33,618 nt of DNA from Bacteroidota bacterium (lineage in GTDB: Bacteria > Bacteroidota > Bacteroidia > Chitinophagales > UBA10324): positions 1 to 33,618 of the forward strand of contig BJGO01000004.1 of NCBI GenBank assembly GCA_014190535.1, given 5' to 3'. The translations under genes were made by a program, and so were the position numbers. This document shows positions 9,886 through 20,070 of the stretch, piece by piece (position 1 is the stretch's first letter; each line of letters starts with the position of its first letter). Under the pieces are notes generated by a model. That model made no database searches. It had not been told where the DNA came from and saw only the letters and a program-made list of their open reading frames with translations.

Positions 9886-10668
9886 ATGAAAATGCCGCTT
9901 ATTTTTGAGCACTTGCAAACATCACCTTCCATTAACGAGAACTGGTTCAGCGAATGGTTTAACAGTCCATATTACGACCTGCTGTATCAGCACCGTAATG
10001 ATGAGGAGGCCGCCTTATTTATCGATAAGCTACTGAATCATCTTGAACTGAAGCCTGATGCTGTTATTGCCGATATGCCCTGCGGCAATGGCCGGCACGC
10101 CAGACAACTGGCCTCAAAAGGCTATTCGGTTTATGCCTACGATCTGAGCGAAAAAAATATTCGCGAGGCCGCCAAGCACCAGGCGGCCAACCTGCATACT
10201 GCGGTTCACGACATGCGTCAGTATGTTGCCTGCAATGTTTTTGATGCGCTCTTTAATTTATTTACCAGCCTGGGTTATTTCCGTGGCGATTATGTTGATC
10301 GGCGCATACTTAAAAATTTTTATGCCGCCATTAAACCGGGAGGCAAACTGGTACTGGACTATTTTAATGCCCCTGTGGTGTTAAGAAATCTTCAAAAAGA
10401 AAGTCGCGTTACGCATGATGGTGTTGAATTCCATATTCAGCGATATTATGACGGCAAACGAATTATTAAAACCGTGGAGATCACCGATCGTCAATCGGTA
10501 CATCACTTTGCCGAACGGGTACGTGCCTACACCATGACCGAGTTGTGCGATCTATTGCAACAAGCCGGATTCCAAATAACAGAGGTATTCGGCGACTATC
10601 AACTGCATTCGTTTGAAGAACAGCTTGCTCCCAGGTGCATACTGATTGCCCAAAAGAAACCCCTGTGA
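9886..10668 (+). CDS. Class I SAM-dependent methyltransferase
   Basis: VIADMPCGNGRHARQLASKGYSVYAYDLSE motif I; ALFNLFTSLGYF; IKPGGKLVLDYFN. Confidence 0.85.
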   Translation: MKMPLIFEHLQTSPSINENWFSEWFNSPYYDLLYQHRNDEEAALFIDKLLNHLELKPDAVIADMPCGNGRHARQLASKGYSVYAYDLSEKNIREAAKHQAANLHTAVHDMRQYVACNVFDALFNLFTSLGYFRGDYVDRRILKNFYAAIKPGGKLVLDYFNAPVVLRNLQKESRVTHDGVEFHIQRYYDGKRIIKTVEITDRQSVHHFAERVRAYTMTELCDLLQQAGFQITEVFGDYQLHSFEEQLAPRCILIAQKKPL

Positions 10669-11237
10669 TGGACTGGCTAACCGATATTGATCGCAGTTTA
10701 CTTTTTTTTATCAATCAAACCTGCAACAATACGCTGTTTGATGTCGTGATGCCCTGGATCAGAGAGAAGAAAACCTGGATTCCGGCATATGTACTGCTCA
10801 CCTCGTGGATTATATACCGGCATCGCCACAAAAGCTGGATGATCGTACTACTGATCGTATGCGCCGTTGCCCTTTCCGATCAGGTAGCCTCCGGATTGTT
10901 TAAACCGTTGTTTCACCGATTGCGCCCCTGTGCGGCACCCGGCATCCGGGAACACTTGCAACTGCTGATACCTTGCGGCGGCGGATATAGTTTTTTTTCA
11001 TCGCATGCGGCAACGCATAGCTGCCTGTCTTTCTTGTTGATTTACTTGATGAAGCCCGTTAAATTACTGAGCGCGTTATTTGTGCTTTGGGCCTTTCTGA
11101 TTTGCCTCGCACAAGTTTATGTAGCTTATCATTATCCGTCTGATGTATTCTGCGGTGCTCTGTGTGGTGTACTAATCGCATACCTTTTGGCCTATATTGC
11201 AAGCCATTATTTTCTGAAATTGCAACCCGCATCATAA
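10668..11237 (+). CDS. Phosphatase PAP2 family membrane protein
   Basis: ATG at 10668 overlaps the upstream stop by 1 nt. KPLFHRLRPC; FFSSHAATHS; VYVAYHYPSDVFCG. Confidence 0.87.
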   Translation: MDWLTDIDRSLLFFINQTCNNTLFDVVMPWIREKKTWIPAYVLLTSWIIYRHRHKSWMIVLLIVCAVALSDQVASGLFKPLFHRLRPCAAPGIREHLQLLIPCGGGYSFFSSHAATHSCLSFLLIYLMKPVKLLSALFVLWAFLICLAQVYVAYHYPSDVFCGALCGVLIAYLLAYIASHYFLKLQPAS

Positions 11238-11240
11238 CGC

Positions 11241-11954
11241 ATGGACAACTGGATTTACCTGGTACTTTTTCTGGCCCCATTCCTTGGAGGTACCCTTGCG
11301 TTCTTTTTTAAACCTAAGGTGGAAGGGAAGTATAAATTATTGCTGTCCTTTTCCGGAGCGTATTTGTTTTCGGTGGCGGTACTGCATTTTTTTTCGGTGA
11401 TATTTTCTTCGGGACATATTGAGCATGCCGGTGTATATGTATTGCTTGGATTTTTTCTTCAACTGCTTCTGGAGCAACTCACCCGCGGACTGGAACACGG
11501 ACACTTCCATGTTCATCACGATCATCATCCTTCGTTTGTATATACCGTGATGCTAGGCATCTGTATCCATTCGTTCTTTGATGGTATTCCTGTTTTTAGC
11601 GGAGAGCACCACGGCCACAATCATTCTATGCTATCGGCAATGGCCCTGCATAAATTGCCCGAAGGTTATGCCCTGGTGGTGTTACTTGGTTTACTGAACA
11701 TTAAAACATCTACCTCATTCATCCTGCTGTTTCTGTATAGTCTGGTTGCTCCGGCCGGTGCCATGGCCGCTTCTTATTTCGACAATCAGAATCCTCAGGT
11801 GCTGATGATTCTTTATGCGCTGGTTGGCGGTTTGATCCTTCATGTTTCTACAACCATCCTTTTTGAATCAGAATCGGGACAACACCGTTTTACGTACCAG
11901 AAAATTGCGGCTGTTGGCTTGGGCTCACTCCTTGCCTATCTCACATCCATTTAA
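11241..11954 (+). CDS. ZIP family metal transporter
   Basis: TM-rich; His-rich loop HGHFHVHHDHHPS; GICIHSFFDGIPV and ALHKLPEGYALVVLL ZIP motifs. Confidence 0.88.
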   Translation: MDNWIYLVLFLAPFLGGTLAFFFKPKVEGKYKLLLSFSGAYLFSVAVLHFFSVIFSSGHIEHAGVYVLLGFFLQLLLEQLTRGLEHGHFHVHHDHHPSFVYTVMLGICIHSFFDGIPVFSGEHHGHNHSMLSAMALHKLPEGYALVVLLGLLNIKTSTSFILLFLYSLVAPAGAMAASYFDNQNPQVLMILYALVGGLILHVSTTILFESESGQHRFTYQKIAAVGLGSLLAYLTSI

Positions 11955-11968
11955 ATCATACCCTTACT

Positions 11969-12748
11969 ATGCAAACTGAATTCATTATCGTTACTCCCCA
12001 ATTCGAAAAGCACATAGCACTGATACAACTCAACAGACCCAAAGAGTTGAACGCGCTGAACCTGCAACTAATGGGTGAGGTGCGCGACGCGCTGAAGATG
12101 CTAGATAACGATGACCATGTGCGTGCAATCATCATTACCGGAAATGAAAAAGCGTTTGCCGCCGGAGCAGACATTAAACAAATGGCCGGTAAAACAGCCA
12201 TTGATATGTTAAACATTGATCAGTTCAGCACCTGGGATCAAATCAAGAAAACGAAAAAACCGCTCATAGCTGCGGTGTCGGGTTTCGCATTGGGCGGTGG
12301 CTGTGAGTTGATGATGCACTGCGACATCATTGTTGCCTCCGAAACGGCTCGTATCGGTCAGCCGGAAATTAAAATCGGTGTGATGCCCGGAGCAGGCGGC
12401 ACACAACGGCTTACACGTGCCGTGGGCAAAGCATTAGCCATGGAAATGGTGTTAACCGGAAAATTTATCACCGCTGAAGAGGCCCTTCGTGCAGGCTTGA
12501 TCAATAAGGTAGTACCTGTAGAATTTTATTTGAAGGAGGCGGTGCAATATGCACAACAACTTGCGGCCCTGTCGCCTGTTGCCGTAAAACTTGCCAAGGA
12601 GGCGGTGCTCAATGCGTTTAACTCTTCGCTCGATGAAGGACTGCACTTCGAACGCAAGAATTTTTATTTGTGTTTTGCCTCTGAAGATCAGAAGGAGGGC
12701 ATGAATGCGTTTATTGAGAAACGCACCGCGCAGTTCAGCGGTAAATAA
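11969..12748 (+). CDS. Enoyl-CoA hydratase/isomerase family protein
   Basis: LNRPKELNALNLQLM; NEKAFAAGADIKQM; AAVSGFALGGGCELMMHCDIIVAS; PGAGGTQRLTRAVGK. Confidence 0.93.
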   Translation: MQTEFIIVTPQFEKHIALIQLNRPKELNALNLQLMGEVRDALKMLDNDDHVRAIIITGNEKAFAAGADIKQMAGKTAIDMLNIDQFSTWDQIKKTKKPLIAAVSGFALGGGCELMMHCDIIVASETARIGQPEIKIGVMPGAGGTQRLTRAVGKALAMEMVLTGKFITAEEALRAGLINKVVPVEFYLKEAVQYAQQLAALSPVAVKLAKEAVLNAFNSSLDEGLHFERKNFYLCFASEDQKEGMNAFIEKRTAQFSGK

Positions 12749-12750
12749 AA

Positions 12751-12778
12751 AACGGGAAGTGTTATACTCCTTCCCGTT
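12751..12778. terminator. Intrinsic, probably bidirectional terminator hairpin between convergent genes
   Basis: AACGGGAAG-tgttatactc-CTTCCCGTT perfect 9-bp stem, 3 nt after the enoyl-CoA hydratase stop and before the sppA stop on the minus strand. Confidence 0.8.
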
Positions 12779-12802
12779 CTGAGCATTTTACAACCTAAAA
12801 CC

Positions 12803-14581
12803 CTAATTTATGTAAAGCTCATATGGTAAACGAGCCTGTACGCCCTTTATTGTGCTAAGCATTTTTAACTGCTGATAGTAAGGATATAAGGCACCCAGCG
12901 ACGCTTTGATGTGTGCCTCTTCATTAGTTTCTTCATCCAGCATTTCAAAGATTTGCTCCAGACCGTTATCTTTTGATTTCGGAAATTCAACGATTCGGTA
13001 TTTATCGGCTTTGGCCAGTTTAGCGGCAATGGCTAAGGCGGTATGGATATCGCCAAGAGTATCAACAAGACCATTGGCCAATCCCTGTTGACCGGTCCAT
13101 ACGCGGCCCTGAGCAATGGAGTCCACAAGATTCATGGGCATATTGCGTCCCTGCGCCACACGGGTTCTGAATTTCAGATAGATAGAGTCCACGCCGCGCT
13201 GTATGATAAGTTTTTCATCTTCACGAACCGGGCGTGTGAGCGTACCCAGATCGGAGTATTTACCTGTGCTCACCCCATCGAACGTGATGCCGAGTTTTTC
13301 GTTCATCAGCTTTTGTATGTTAGGCAGTATACCGAATACGCCGATTGAACCGGTGAGCGTATTAGGCAGGGCAACAATCTTGGAAGCACCGCACGAGATG
13401 TAGTACCCGCCGGATGCGGCTAAATCACCCATACTCACTACAACCGGTTTTTTCGCTTTCACCAGCTGTACTTCACGCCAGATGATATCCGATGCCAGTG
13501 CACTGCCGCCCGGTGAATTCACGCGCAGTACCAGTGCAGAAATTTTTTCGTCTTCACGAATCTTTTTTAATTGTTCTATCAAACGTGCAGAACCTATTTC
13601 AGAACGATCGCCCTTGCCATCAACGATTTCGCCCTGTGCATAGAGTATGGCAATTTTTTTATCGTCGAGCGATTTCTTTTCGCCATCTGCAGTGCGACGA
13701 TATTTATTAACGGTCATGAATTGCAGTTTATCTTTTTCACCAAGCTTCAATTGTTTGCGCATATAGTCAGTCACCTGATCGGTGTAGTACAGGTCGTCAA
13801 CCATTTTATAATTCAATGCATCGGAAGATGCCTGTATCAGCATGTTATCTGATACGTTTTTAACCTCATCAAAAGAAAGCTTGCGCCCATCGGCGATGCG
13901 TTGCATCATATAATTATTGAGATTGCCGATAAGATCAGCAACCATCACACGATTGGGTTCACTCATTTTATCGTAGCGGAAAGGCTCCGTTGCCGACTTA
14001 AACTTACCGCAGTAAAATACCTGAGGTTCAACCCCAACCTTATCGAGCATATTTTTGAAAAAGGTGATCTGTGAATTCAGTCCGCGCAATTCCATCAGGC
14101 CTGTAGGATTCAGAAATATTTTGCTTGCTGCACTGGCCACGTAATAGCCTTTTTGAGTATATACTTCGGAATAGGACACCACAAATTTACCGGACTCACG
14201 GAAGTCGAGTAAGGCAGAACGAATCTGTTCAGCTGTTGCAAAGCCACTGGTAAACATGCCGCACTCCAGATAAATCCCTTTGATATTGGCATCTGTTTTT
14301 GCCCGCTTGATTGTTTTTATAATATCGTTGAGTCCGGGAGTAATTTTTGGCTCAAACGAGCTGAAATTAAAATCTTCAAACGGGTTATTATTGGTCTTTT
14401 CGGCTATATCGTAATCGAGATTAACGTGGAGTATGGAATTTGGCTTAACCGTTACCTCTACCTCACTGGTTGATCCGGCTATGATGCCACCGATAATGGC
14501 GAATAGCACAAATAAGAGTAAAAAGCTTCCAATGATGAATCCCAACACGGAAGCGAAAAAGAATTTAAAAAATTGTTTCAT
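12803..14581 (-). CDS. sppA: Signal peptide peptidase SppA, long (67K) type
   Basis: N-terminal TM; two S49 domains; ALVLRVNSPGGSALASDIIWREV; VSMGDLAASGGYYISCGASKIVALPNTLTGSIGVFG. Confidence 0.93.
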   Translation of the reverse strand: MKQFFKFFFASVLGFIIGSFLLLFVLFAIIGGIIAGSTSEVEVTVKPNSILHVNLDYDIAEKTNNNPFEDFNFSSFEPKITPGLNDIIKTIKRAKTDANIKGIYLECGMFTSGFATAEQIRSALLDFRESGKFVVSYSEVYTQKGYYVASAASKIFLNPTGLMELRGLNSQITFFKNMLDKVGVEPQVFYCGKFKSATEPFRYDKMSEPNRVMVADLIGNLNNYMMQRIADGRKLSFDEVKNVSDNMLIQASSDALNYKMVDDLYYTDQVTDYMRKQLKLGEKDKLQFMTVNKYRRTADGEKKSLDDKKIAILYAQGEIVDGKGDRSEIGSARLIEQLKKIREDEKISALVLRVNSPGGSALASDIIWREVQLVKAKKPVVVSMGDLAASGGYYISCGASKIVALPNTLTGSIGVFGILPNIQKLMNEKLGITFDGVSTGKYSDLGTLTRPVREDEKLIIQRGVDSIYLKFRTRVAQGRNMPMNLVDSIAQGRVWTGQQGLANGLVDTLGDIHTALAIAAKLAKADKYRIVEFPKSKDNGLEQIFEMLDEETNEEAHIKASLGALYPYYQQLKMLSTIKGVQARLPYELYIN

Positions 14582-14709
14582 GTCAATTTGGTTTACGGCT
14601 ACAAATGTATAGGCCCCCGTGAGGTATCAAAACCGGAATATGATGATTGCTGTAAGAAAATGATAAACGAAATGGCAAGATGTGAGCCGTTGCCTATAGA
14701 TTTACCGGC

Positions 14710-15201
14710 GTGAATACTGCATTTCTACTTTTAGGATCCAATATTGAGCCCCGGTTGGATTATTTGAACAAAGCCAAGGAACTGCTTGCACAAGGCGTAA
14801 CGATAGTGAAGTCGTCTGCGGTTTATGAAACAGAGGCCTGGCAAATGCCGGCAGGCACAACAGCCTTTCTGAACCAGGTGATCGAGATCGATGGAACGAT
14901 GACAGTATCCGAACTATTAAACTTTACTCAGGAAACCGAGCGTGCCTGTAACAGAGCCGATAAATCGAAAAACACATCACGTACACTCGATATCGATCTG
15001 CTCTTGTATAATCACGAAATCATCGTGAGTCCTGAACTGCAGGTGCCACATCCACGTCTTCATCTGAGGCGCTTCACCCTATTGCCCCTGTGCGAAATTG
15101 CCGGAGACCACATGCATCCTCAACTGCATCAATCCTTCCATCATTTATTAAAACAATGCACGGATATTTGTGCCGTCCGCCGGTATGACATTGCGTTATA
15201 A
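14710..15201 (+). CDS. folK: 2-amino-4-hydroxy-6-hydroxymethyldihydropteridine diphosphokinase (GTG start)
   Basis: FLLLGSNIEPRLDYL; AVYETEAW; SRTLDIDLLLYN; VPHPRLHLRRFTLLPLCEI. Confidence 0.94.
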   Translation: MNTAFLLLGSNIEPRLDYLNKAKELLAQGVTIVKSSAVYETEAWQMPAGTTAFLNQVIEIDGTMTVSELLNFTQETERACNRADKSKNTSRTLDIDLLLYNHEIIVSPELQVPHPRLHLRRFTLLPLCEIAGDHMHPQLHQSFHHLLKQCTDICAVRRYDIAL

Positions 15202-15835
15202 ATACATAACCATAGAGGGGAACATCGGAGCCGGAAAAACTTCGCTGGCCACGATGCTGGCTAAGCAGTTTGATGCCCAACTGGTGCTGGAGCAGTTTGC
15301 CGACAATCCCTTTTTACCCTTGTTTTATGAATTACCTCAACGCTATGGCTTTCCGCTGGAATTGTTTTTTATGGCGGAGCGTTTTCAGCAACTCAAGGAA
15401 ACCACTGGGAATAGTCAGCTTTTTCAACCCAATGTCATCGCCGATTATTTGTTTATTAAATCGCTCTTATTTGCCCGCATCAACCTGAACGAGGAGGAAT
15501 ACAAATTATATCAGCGCCTGTTCCATTATATCTACACCACCCTGCCCGAACCCGAACTGCTGGTGTATCTGCACTGCGACGTGCCTCAGCTACTTAATAA
15601 TATCGGGAAACGCGGACGCTCCTATGAAAAAAATATTAGCGGCGACTATCTGCAAAATATTCAGGACACGTATTTCAGTTACTTTAAAACCAAAGAACAG
15701 TTGCGCATACTGGTTATTGACAGCACCGATATCGATTTTATCCATAATCCGAACACCTATGATCGCCTGGTCGATATCATCAACCGCGATTATGAAAGCG
15801 GCATACACTATGTGAAAAATATTTATGAGTACTAA
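15185..15835 (+). CDS. Deoxynucleoside kinase family protein
   Basis: ITIEGNIGAGKTSLATMLAKQF P-loop; LELFFMAERFQQ; VYLHCDVPQLLNNIGKRGRSYE lid. ATG 15185 is preferred; overlaps folK by 17 nt. Confidence 0.88.
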   Translation: MTLRYKYITIEGNIGAGKTSLATMLAKQFDAQLVLEQFADNPFLPLFYELPQRYGFPLELFFMAERFQQLKETTGNSQLFQPNVIADYLFIKSLLFARINLNEEEYKLYQRLFHYIYTTLPEPELLVYLHCDVPQLLNNIGKRGRSYEKNISGDYLQNIQDTYFSYFKTKEQLRILVIDSTDIDFIHNPNTYDRLVDIINRDYESGIHYVKNIYEY

Positions 15836-15942
15836 ACCTTGTTACGTATACTTCACACCAAATTTATGCTGTCCCGAATATGCAATACCATAACAACTTG
15901 TATTTTTCTTTGCGTGAGCAAAAGCAATAACTTCATAATAAC

Positions 15943-17283
15943 ATGAACACCTATCTAATTAAAGATGTACAAATAATCAATGAGGGAAACATTGTTACCG
16001 GCAGTGTATTAATTGAACATAACCGGATTAAAGAAATAGGCAATCAACTGAATGAGAACGGCGCTACGCTGATCGATGGCACCAATCATGTATTGTTCCC
16101 GGGTATCATCGATGGTCAGGTTCATTTTCGTGAACCGGGCCTAACCCATAAAGCAGACCTCTATACCGAGACTAAGGCGGCTGTTGCAGGAGGCATTACT
16201 TCATTTATTGATATGCCCAACACCATACCCAACGTATTAACACCGGAAATTTTACACGAGAAATATCGATTGGCATCCATGCACGCATTGGCTAACTATG
16301 GTTTCCTGATGGGTGTTAACGGTCAAAATCTGGATGAGGTCATACAAATGGATAAGACCGGCCTGCTTGGACTTTCCGACGACGGCCTCTATTTCAGCGG
16401 TAAGGGGAATCTGCTTGCCGATCATCCCGAAATTCTTGAAAAACTATTTAAGCATTGCCATGCCATCATCGGCATCCATTCAGAAAAGGAGCAACTTATC
16501 GAAGAAAATGAACACAAGTACCGTTCGATTTATGGTGATGAGATCCCCTTTGAGTATCATCCGCTGATACGCAGTGAACAAGCCTGCTATGAAGCAACTA
16601 AACAGGCCATTGCGCTGGCGAACACCTACAAGGCACGCCTACACATACTTCATCTTTCAACCGAAGCCGAAACCCGTTTATTCCGAAACGATATTCCACT
16701 AAAAGCAAAAAATATTACTACAGAAGTCTGTATCCATCATTTATGGTTTTCGGATAAAGACTATAAACAACTTGGCCCTCTCATTAAATGGAACCCTGCC
16801 ATCAAAACCGAAAAAGACAGACAAGGACTGATGCGCGCCCTTCTGGACGATCGCATAGACATGATTACCACCGACCACGCACCTCATACCCTTACAGAAA
16901 AACAACAAAGCTATTTTAAATCGATGTCGGGGGCTCCTATGGTACAGCATGCCCTTCCGGTAATGCTGGAATTTTATCACAGAGGCATCATTTCTCTTGA
17001 AAAGATTGCTGAAAAGATGTGTCATAATCCGGCAGTGATTTACAACATAAAGGACAGAGGGTATATCCGTGAAGGATATTTTGCAGACCTCACGATGGTA
17101 AACCTGAACAAGCCTCATACCGTAAGCAGAGATACGATCCTGTATAAGTGCGGCTGGTCGCCACTAGAGGGCACCACCCTGCAATCGCAGGTAACACATA
17201 CGTTTGTTAACGGACATTTGGTACACCATAATGGCGTGTTTGATGATCGTACAAGAGGGTCGGCACTCGAAACCAATCATTAA
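15943..17283 (+). CDS. pyrC: Dihydroorotase (amidohydrolase family)
   Basis: LFPGIIDGQVHFREPGLTHKADLYTETKAAVAGGITSFIDMPNT; LHILHLSTE; MITTDHAPHTLTEK; MVQHALPVMLE. Confidence 0.9.
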   Translation: MNTYLIKDVQIINEGNIVTGSVLIEHNRIKEIGNQLNENGATLIDGTNHVLFPGIIDGQVHFREPGLTHKADLYTETKAAVAGGITSFIDMPNTIPNVLTPEILHEKYRLASMHALANYGFLMGVNGQNLDEVIQMDKTGLLGLSDDGLYFSGKGNLLADHPEILEKLFKHCHAIIGIHSEKEQLIEENEHKYRSIYGDEIPFEYHPLIRSEQACYEATKQAIALANTYKARLHILHLSTEAETRLFRNDIPLKAKNITTEVCIHHLWFSDKDYKQLGPLIKWNPAIKTEKDRQGLMRALLDDRIDMITTDHAPHTLTEKQQSYFKSMSGAPMVQHALPVMLEFYHRGIISLEKIAEKMCHNPAVIYNIKDRGYIREGYFADLTMVNLNKPHTVSRDTILYKCGWSPLEGTTLQSQVTHTFVNGHLVHHNGVFDDRTRGSALETNH

Positions 17284-17300
17284 TAAACAAGAGCAACACG

Positions 17301-18137
17301 ATGTTTCAGGGCCGATCACTGGTTATAGCAACAAAACATCATAAAGAACAGGCTATTGCTCCGGTGCTTGAACGGGAGCTGGGCGTTCGATGTTTTGCCG
17401 ATACCACACAGGACACAGATGAACTGGGCACATTTACCGGTGAGGTGGAACGCCGACTGGACCCGATGGCCTCGGCAAGAGAAAAGTGCATGAGAGCGAT
17501 GGCCGCAAATAGTTGTACGCTGGGTGTTGCCAGCGAAGGCTCTTTCGGCCCTCACCCCTCGTTACCGTTTGTTCCGGCAGATGATGAACTTCTGATTTTT
17601 ATCGACACCCTGAACCATATTGAAGTTGTGGTTAGAGAACTCAGCACCTCAACTAATTTTAGTGCAAGGTCGATTACACAGATCCATGAATTATCCGCCT
17701 TTGCCGAGCAAGTTGGATTTCCGTTGCACGGTATCATACTGCGTGATAAAAACCCACATAGCACGGTGATCTATAAAGGCATCCACTCCATGGACGTTTT
17801 GTTAGACCGCTTTGATATGCTGTACACAACATTTCAGTCTGCCTATGCAGAAACCGATATGCGCGCTATGTATAATCCTACACGCATGGAGGTAATCAAA
17901 AAAGCCGCCGAGAAACTGGCGCAAAAAATAAATTCGCGTTGCCCTCAATGCAATACTCCCGGATTCGATATTACAGATGTGATTAGGGGCTTACCCTGCA
18001 GTCTTTGTCATAGACCAACCGACATGATCATTAGCAGTGTTTGTATCTGCTCTGCCTGCCAATACCTGCAGGTAAACAGATATCCCGAGCAGAAATATAC
18101 CGCCGATCCGATGTACTGCAATTTTTGCAACCCCTGA
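17301..18137 (+). CDS. DUF6671-like conserved protein with C-terminal zinc-ribbon cysteines
   Basis: 278-aa ORF. ATKHHKEQAIAPVLERELGV N-terminus; SEGSFGPHPSLPFVPADDELL; CPQC, CSLC, CICSAC and CNFC near the C-terminus. Family name from memory. Confidence 0.65.
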   Translation: MFQGRSLVIATKHHKEQAIAPVLERELGVRCFADTTQDTDELGTFTGEVERRLDPMASAREKCMRAMAANSCTLGVASEGSFGPHPSLPFVPADDELLIFIDTLNHIEVVVRELSTSTNFSARSITQIHELSAFAEQVGFPLHGIILRDKNPHSTVIYKGIHSMDVLLDRFDMLYTTFQSAYAETDMRAMYNPTRMEVIKKAAEKLAQKINSRCPQCNTPGFDITDVIRGLPCSLCHRPTDMIISSVCICSACQYLQVNRYPEQKYTADPMYCNFCNP

Positions 18138-18224
18138 TGGATTCAGCATAATGACTATCTATTGATCTGCTCAATCACGCAATAAACCTATTATTGCATT
18201 CGTTTACGCACACATTATTCATCA

Positions 18225-19025
18225 ATGAAACGTTTCACCTTTTATTTCTGTCTCTTGTTGTTTTACTCATTGTGTTCGTGCAGTAAAGACGAGCAACAAC
18301 AGATCTATATGCCCGAAGTTTCAGCAAATAAATCATCCGAACCGGAGGAAACGAAGAACACAACAGACCCCGTTACCCCTGAACGGAAAGTGATTAAAAA
18401 AGGAGATCTCCATTTTGAAACTTCGAGCAATCAGGAAACCAGGGCCTTCATAACTAAACAAGTTCTTGAATTAAAGGGGTATATTTCAGATGATGATTTT
18501 TATGAATATGACAACCGTACGGAGTATCGTATAACACTACGGGTACCTTCCAATCAATTCGATCAACTCCTGAACCGCTTTACTTCACACGCTAAAAAAA
18601 TTGACCGAAGCAATATCAACACAAGCGATGTAACCGATGAATTCGTTGACATCGAGGCACGGCTAAAAACAAAAAAAGAGTTGGAAAACCGTTACCGGGA
18701 ATTACTGAAGGAAGCCAATAGCGTTGATGATATGCTAGCTATAGAGCGCGAACTGGGGACGCTACGTGCAGACATAGAATCCGCAGAAGGTCGTTTACGA
18801 CTGCTTGACAATCTGGTGTCATACAGCACACTATCTGTTTCGTTCTATGAGAAACATAATGCCGCACTTGGCTTTGGCCTGCGACTCGGAGAAGCTTTGG
18901 AAACAGGTTGGTCTGGTTTACTCTGGTTGATTGTTGCTGTAACCAGCTTATGGCCTTTCATACTTTCTGCAGTTATCCTTGTATTGGTAAATCGCCGATT
19001 CACAAACAACATATCACGAAAATAA
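18225..19025 (+). CDS. DUF4349 domain lipoprotein
   Basis: Lipobox-like LYSLCSCSKDE; KVIKKGDLHFET; YRITLRVPSNQFDQLLNRF; DEFVDIEARLKTKKELENRYRELL; C-terminal TM. Confidence 0.83.
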   Translation: MKRFTFYFCLLLFYSLCSCSKDEQQQIYMPEVSANKSSEPEETKNTTDPVTPERKVIKKGDLHFETSSNQETRAFITKQVLELKGYISDDDFYEYDNRTEYRITLRVPSNQFDQLLNRFTSHAKKIDRSNINTSDVTDEFVDIEARLKTKKELENRYRELLKEANSVDDMLAIERELGTLRADIESAEGRLRLLDNLVSYSTLSVSFYEKHNAALGFGLRLGEALETGWSGLLWLIVAVTSLWPFILSAVILVLVNRRFTNNISRK

Positions 19026-19131
19026 GGACGGTATTAAGCCGCATAAATCAACGTTGCCGGTTTGCTTGCTGATGAAATAATAGTTCGTAGTGTTGTTTAG
19101 ATTGAGTTGTTCCTGATGTATTTTTATTTTC

Positions 19132-20070
19132 ATGAATAGCAATAAGGAAAATTCACGACGACAGTTTTTGCGCAATACCGCATTGGCCTCACTTTCTGCC
19201 GGGTTCATCCCGGTGATTGGCTCAGCCGCCGCTCCCGACAATGCCTCAGGTGGATGCGATCCCACCACCCTTGATGCCTATGGGCAGGGACCATTTTACA
19301 CAGCCAATGCTCCCACCTTAACGGATAATCAGCTTGCATTGGCCAATGAGCCCGGAACCCGACTGGTCATCAGTGGTGTGGTACGCACGCTCGATTGTTC
19401 GCTTGTAATCCCGAATACCCTGATTGATGTATGGCACGCCAATGATGCCGGGGCATACGACACCGTCGGGTATAACCTTAGAGGAATTACCTATTCCAAT
19501 GCTCAGGGCTTTTACATTTTTGAAACCATACTTCCGGGAAAATATCTGAATGGTGCCTCCTATCGGCCACGACATATCCATTTCCGTATTACACCTCCCG
19601 GATTTCCTACCCTGATTACACAGCTTTATTTTGAGGGAGATACGGATATTGCCGGCGATGCCGCCGCATCGGTAACTTCGGGCACCTACGATGCCACAAA
19701 ACGGATTATTCCATTAACCCTGAATGCTGAGAATAAATATGAAGGCACATGGGATATCGTAGTTAACGGATCAGCAACAACCGCACTCCCCGACCTGCAT
19801 CTGGATAAAGGCATGCTCTATCAGGCCACCCCAAATCCGTTTAGCACTGTGGTTCAGATTCATTACGGAATTTTTGAGCCGGCACAGGTTGCGTTACAAA
19901 TTTTTGATATACGGGGAGCCCTTATGGCCACACTGGATGAACAATATCTCACGCCACAGAAATATGTTGCCATCTGGCATCCCGACCGTATGCTCCCTGC
20001 AGGCGTTTATTTTATTGCACTTCGTATTAATGACCTTCAGGTTCATTATGTAAAGACTATGAAAATATAG
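19132..20070 (+). CDS. Intradiol ring-cleavage dioxygenase-like protein with Tat-like signal and C-terminal T9SS sorting domain
   Basis: N-terminal SRRQFLRNTALASLSAG; YGQGPFYTANAP; LIDVWHANDAGAYD; YRPRHIHFRITPPG; C-terminal ATPNPFSTVVQIHYGI...PAGVYFIALRINDLQVHYVKTMKI. Confidence 0.86.
   Translation: MNSNKENSRRQFLRNTALASLSAGFIPVIGSAAAPDNASGGCDPTTLDAYGQGPFYTANAPTLTDNQLALANEPGTRLVISGVVRTLDCSLVIPNTLIDVWHANDAGAYDTVGYNLRGITYSNAQGFYIFETILPGKYLNGASYRPRHIHFRITPPGFPTLITQLYFEGDTDIAGDAAASVTSGTYDATKRIIPLTLNAENKYEGTWDIVVNGSATTALPDLHLDKGMLYQATPNPFSTVVQIHYGIFEPAQVALQIFDIRGALMATLDEQYLTPQKYVAIWHPDRMLPAGVYFIALRINDLQVHYVKTMKI

Noticed and set aside
16741-17118. 125-aa minus-strand ORF opposite dihydroorotase
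   Set aside because: Shadow ORF opposite a strongly supported CDS.
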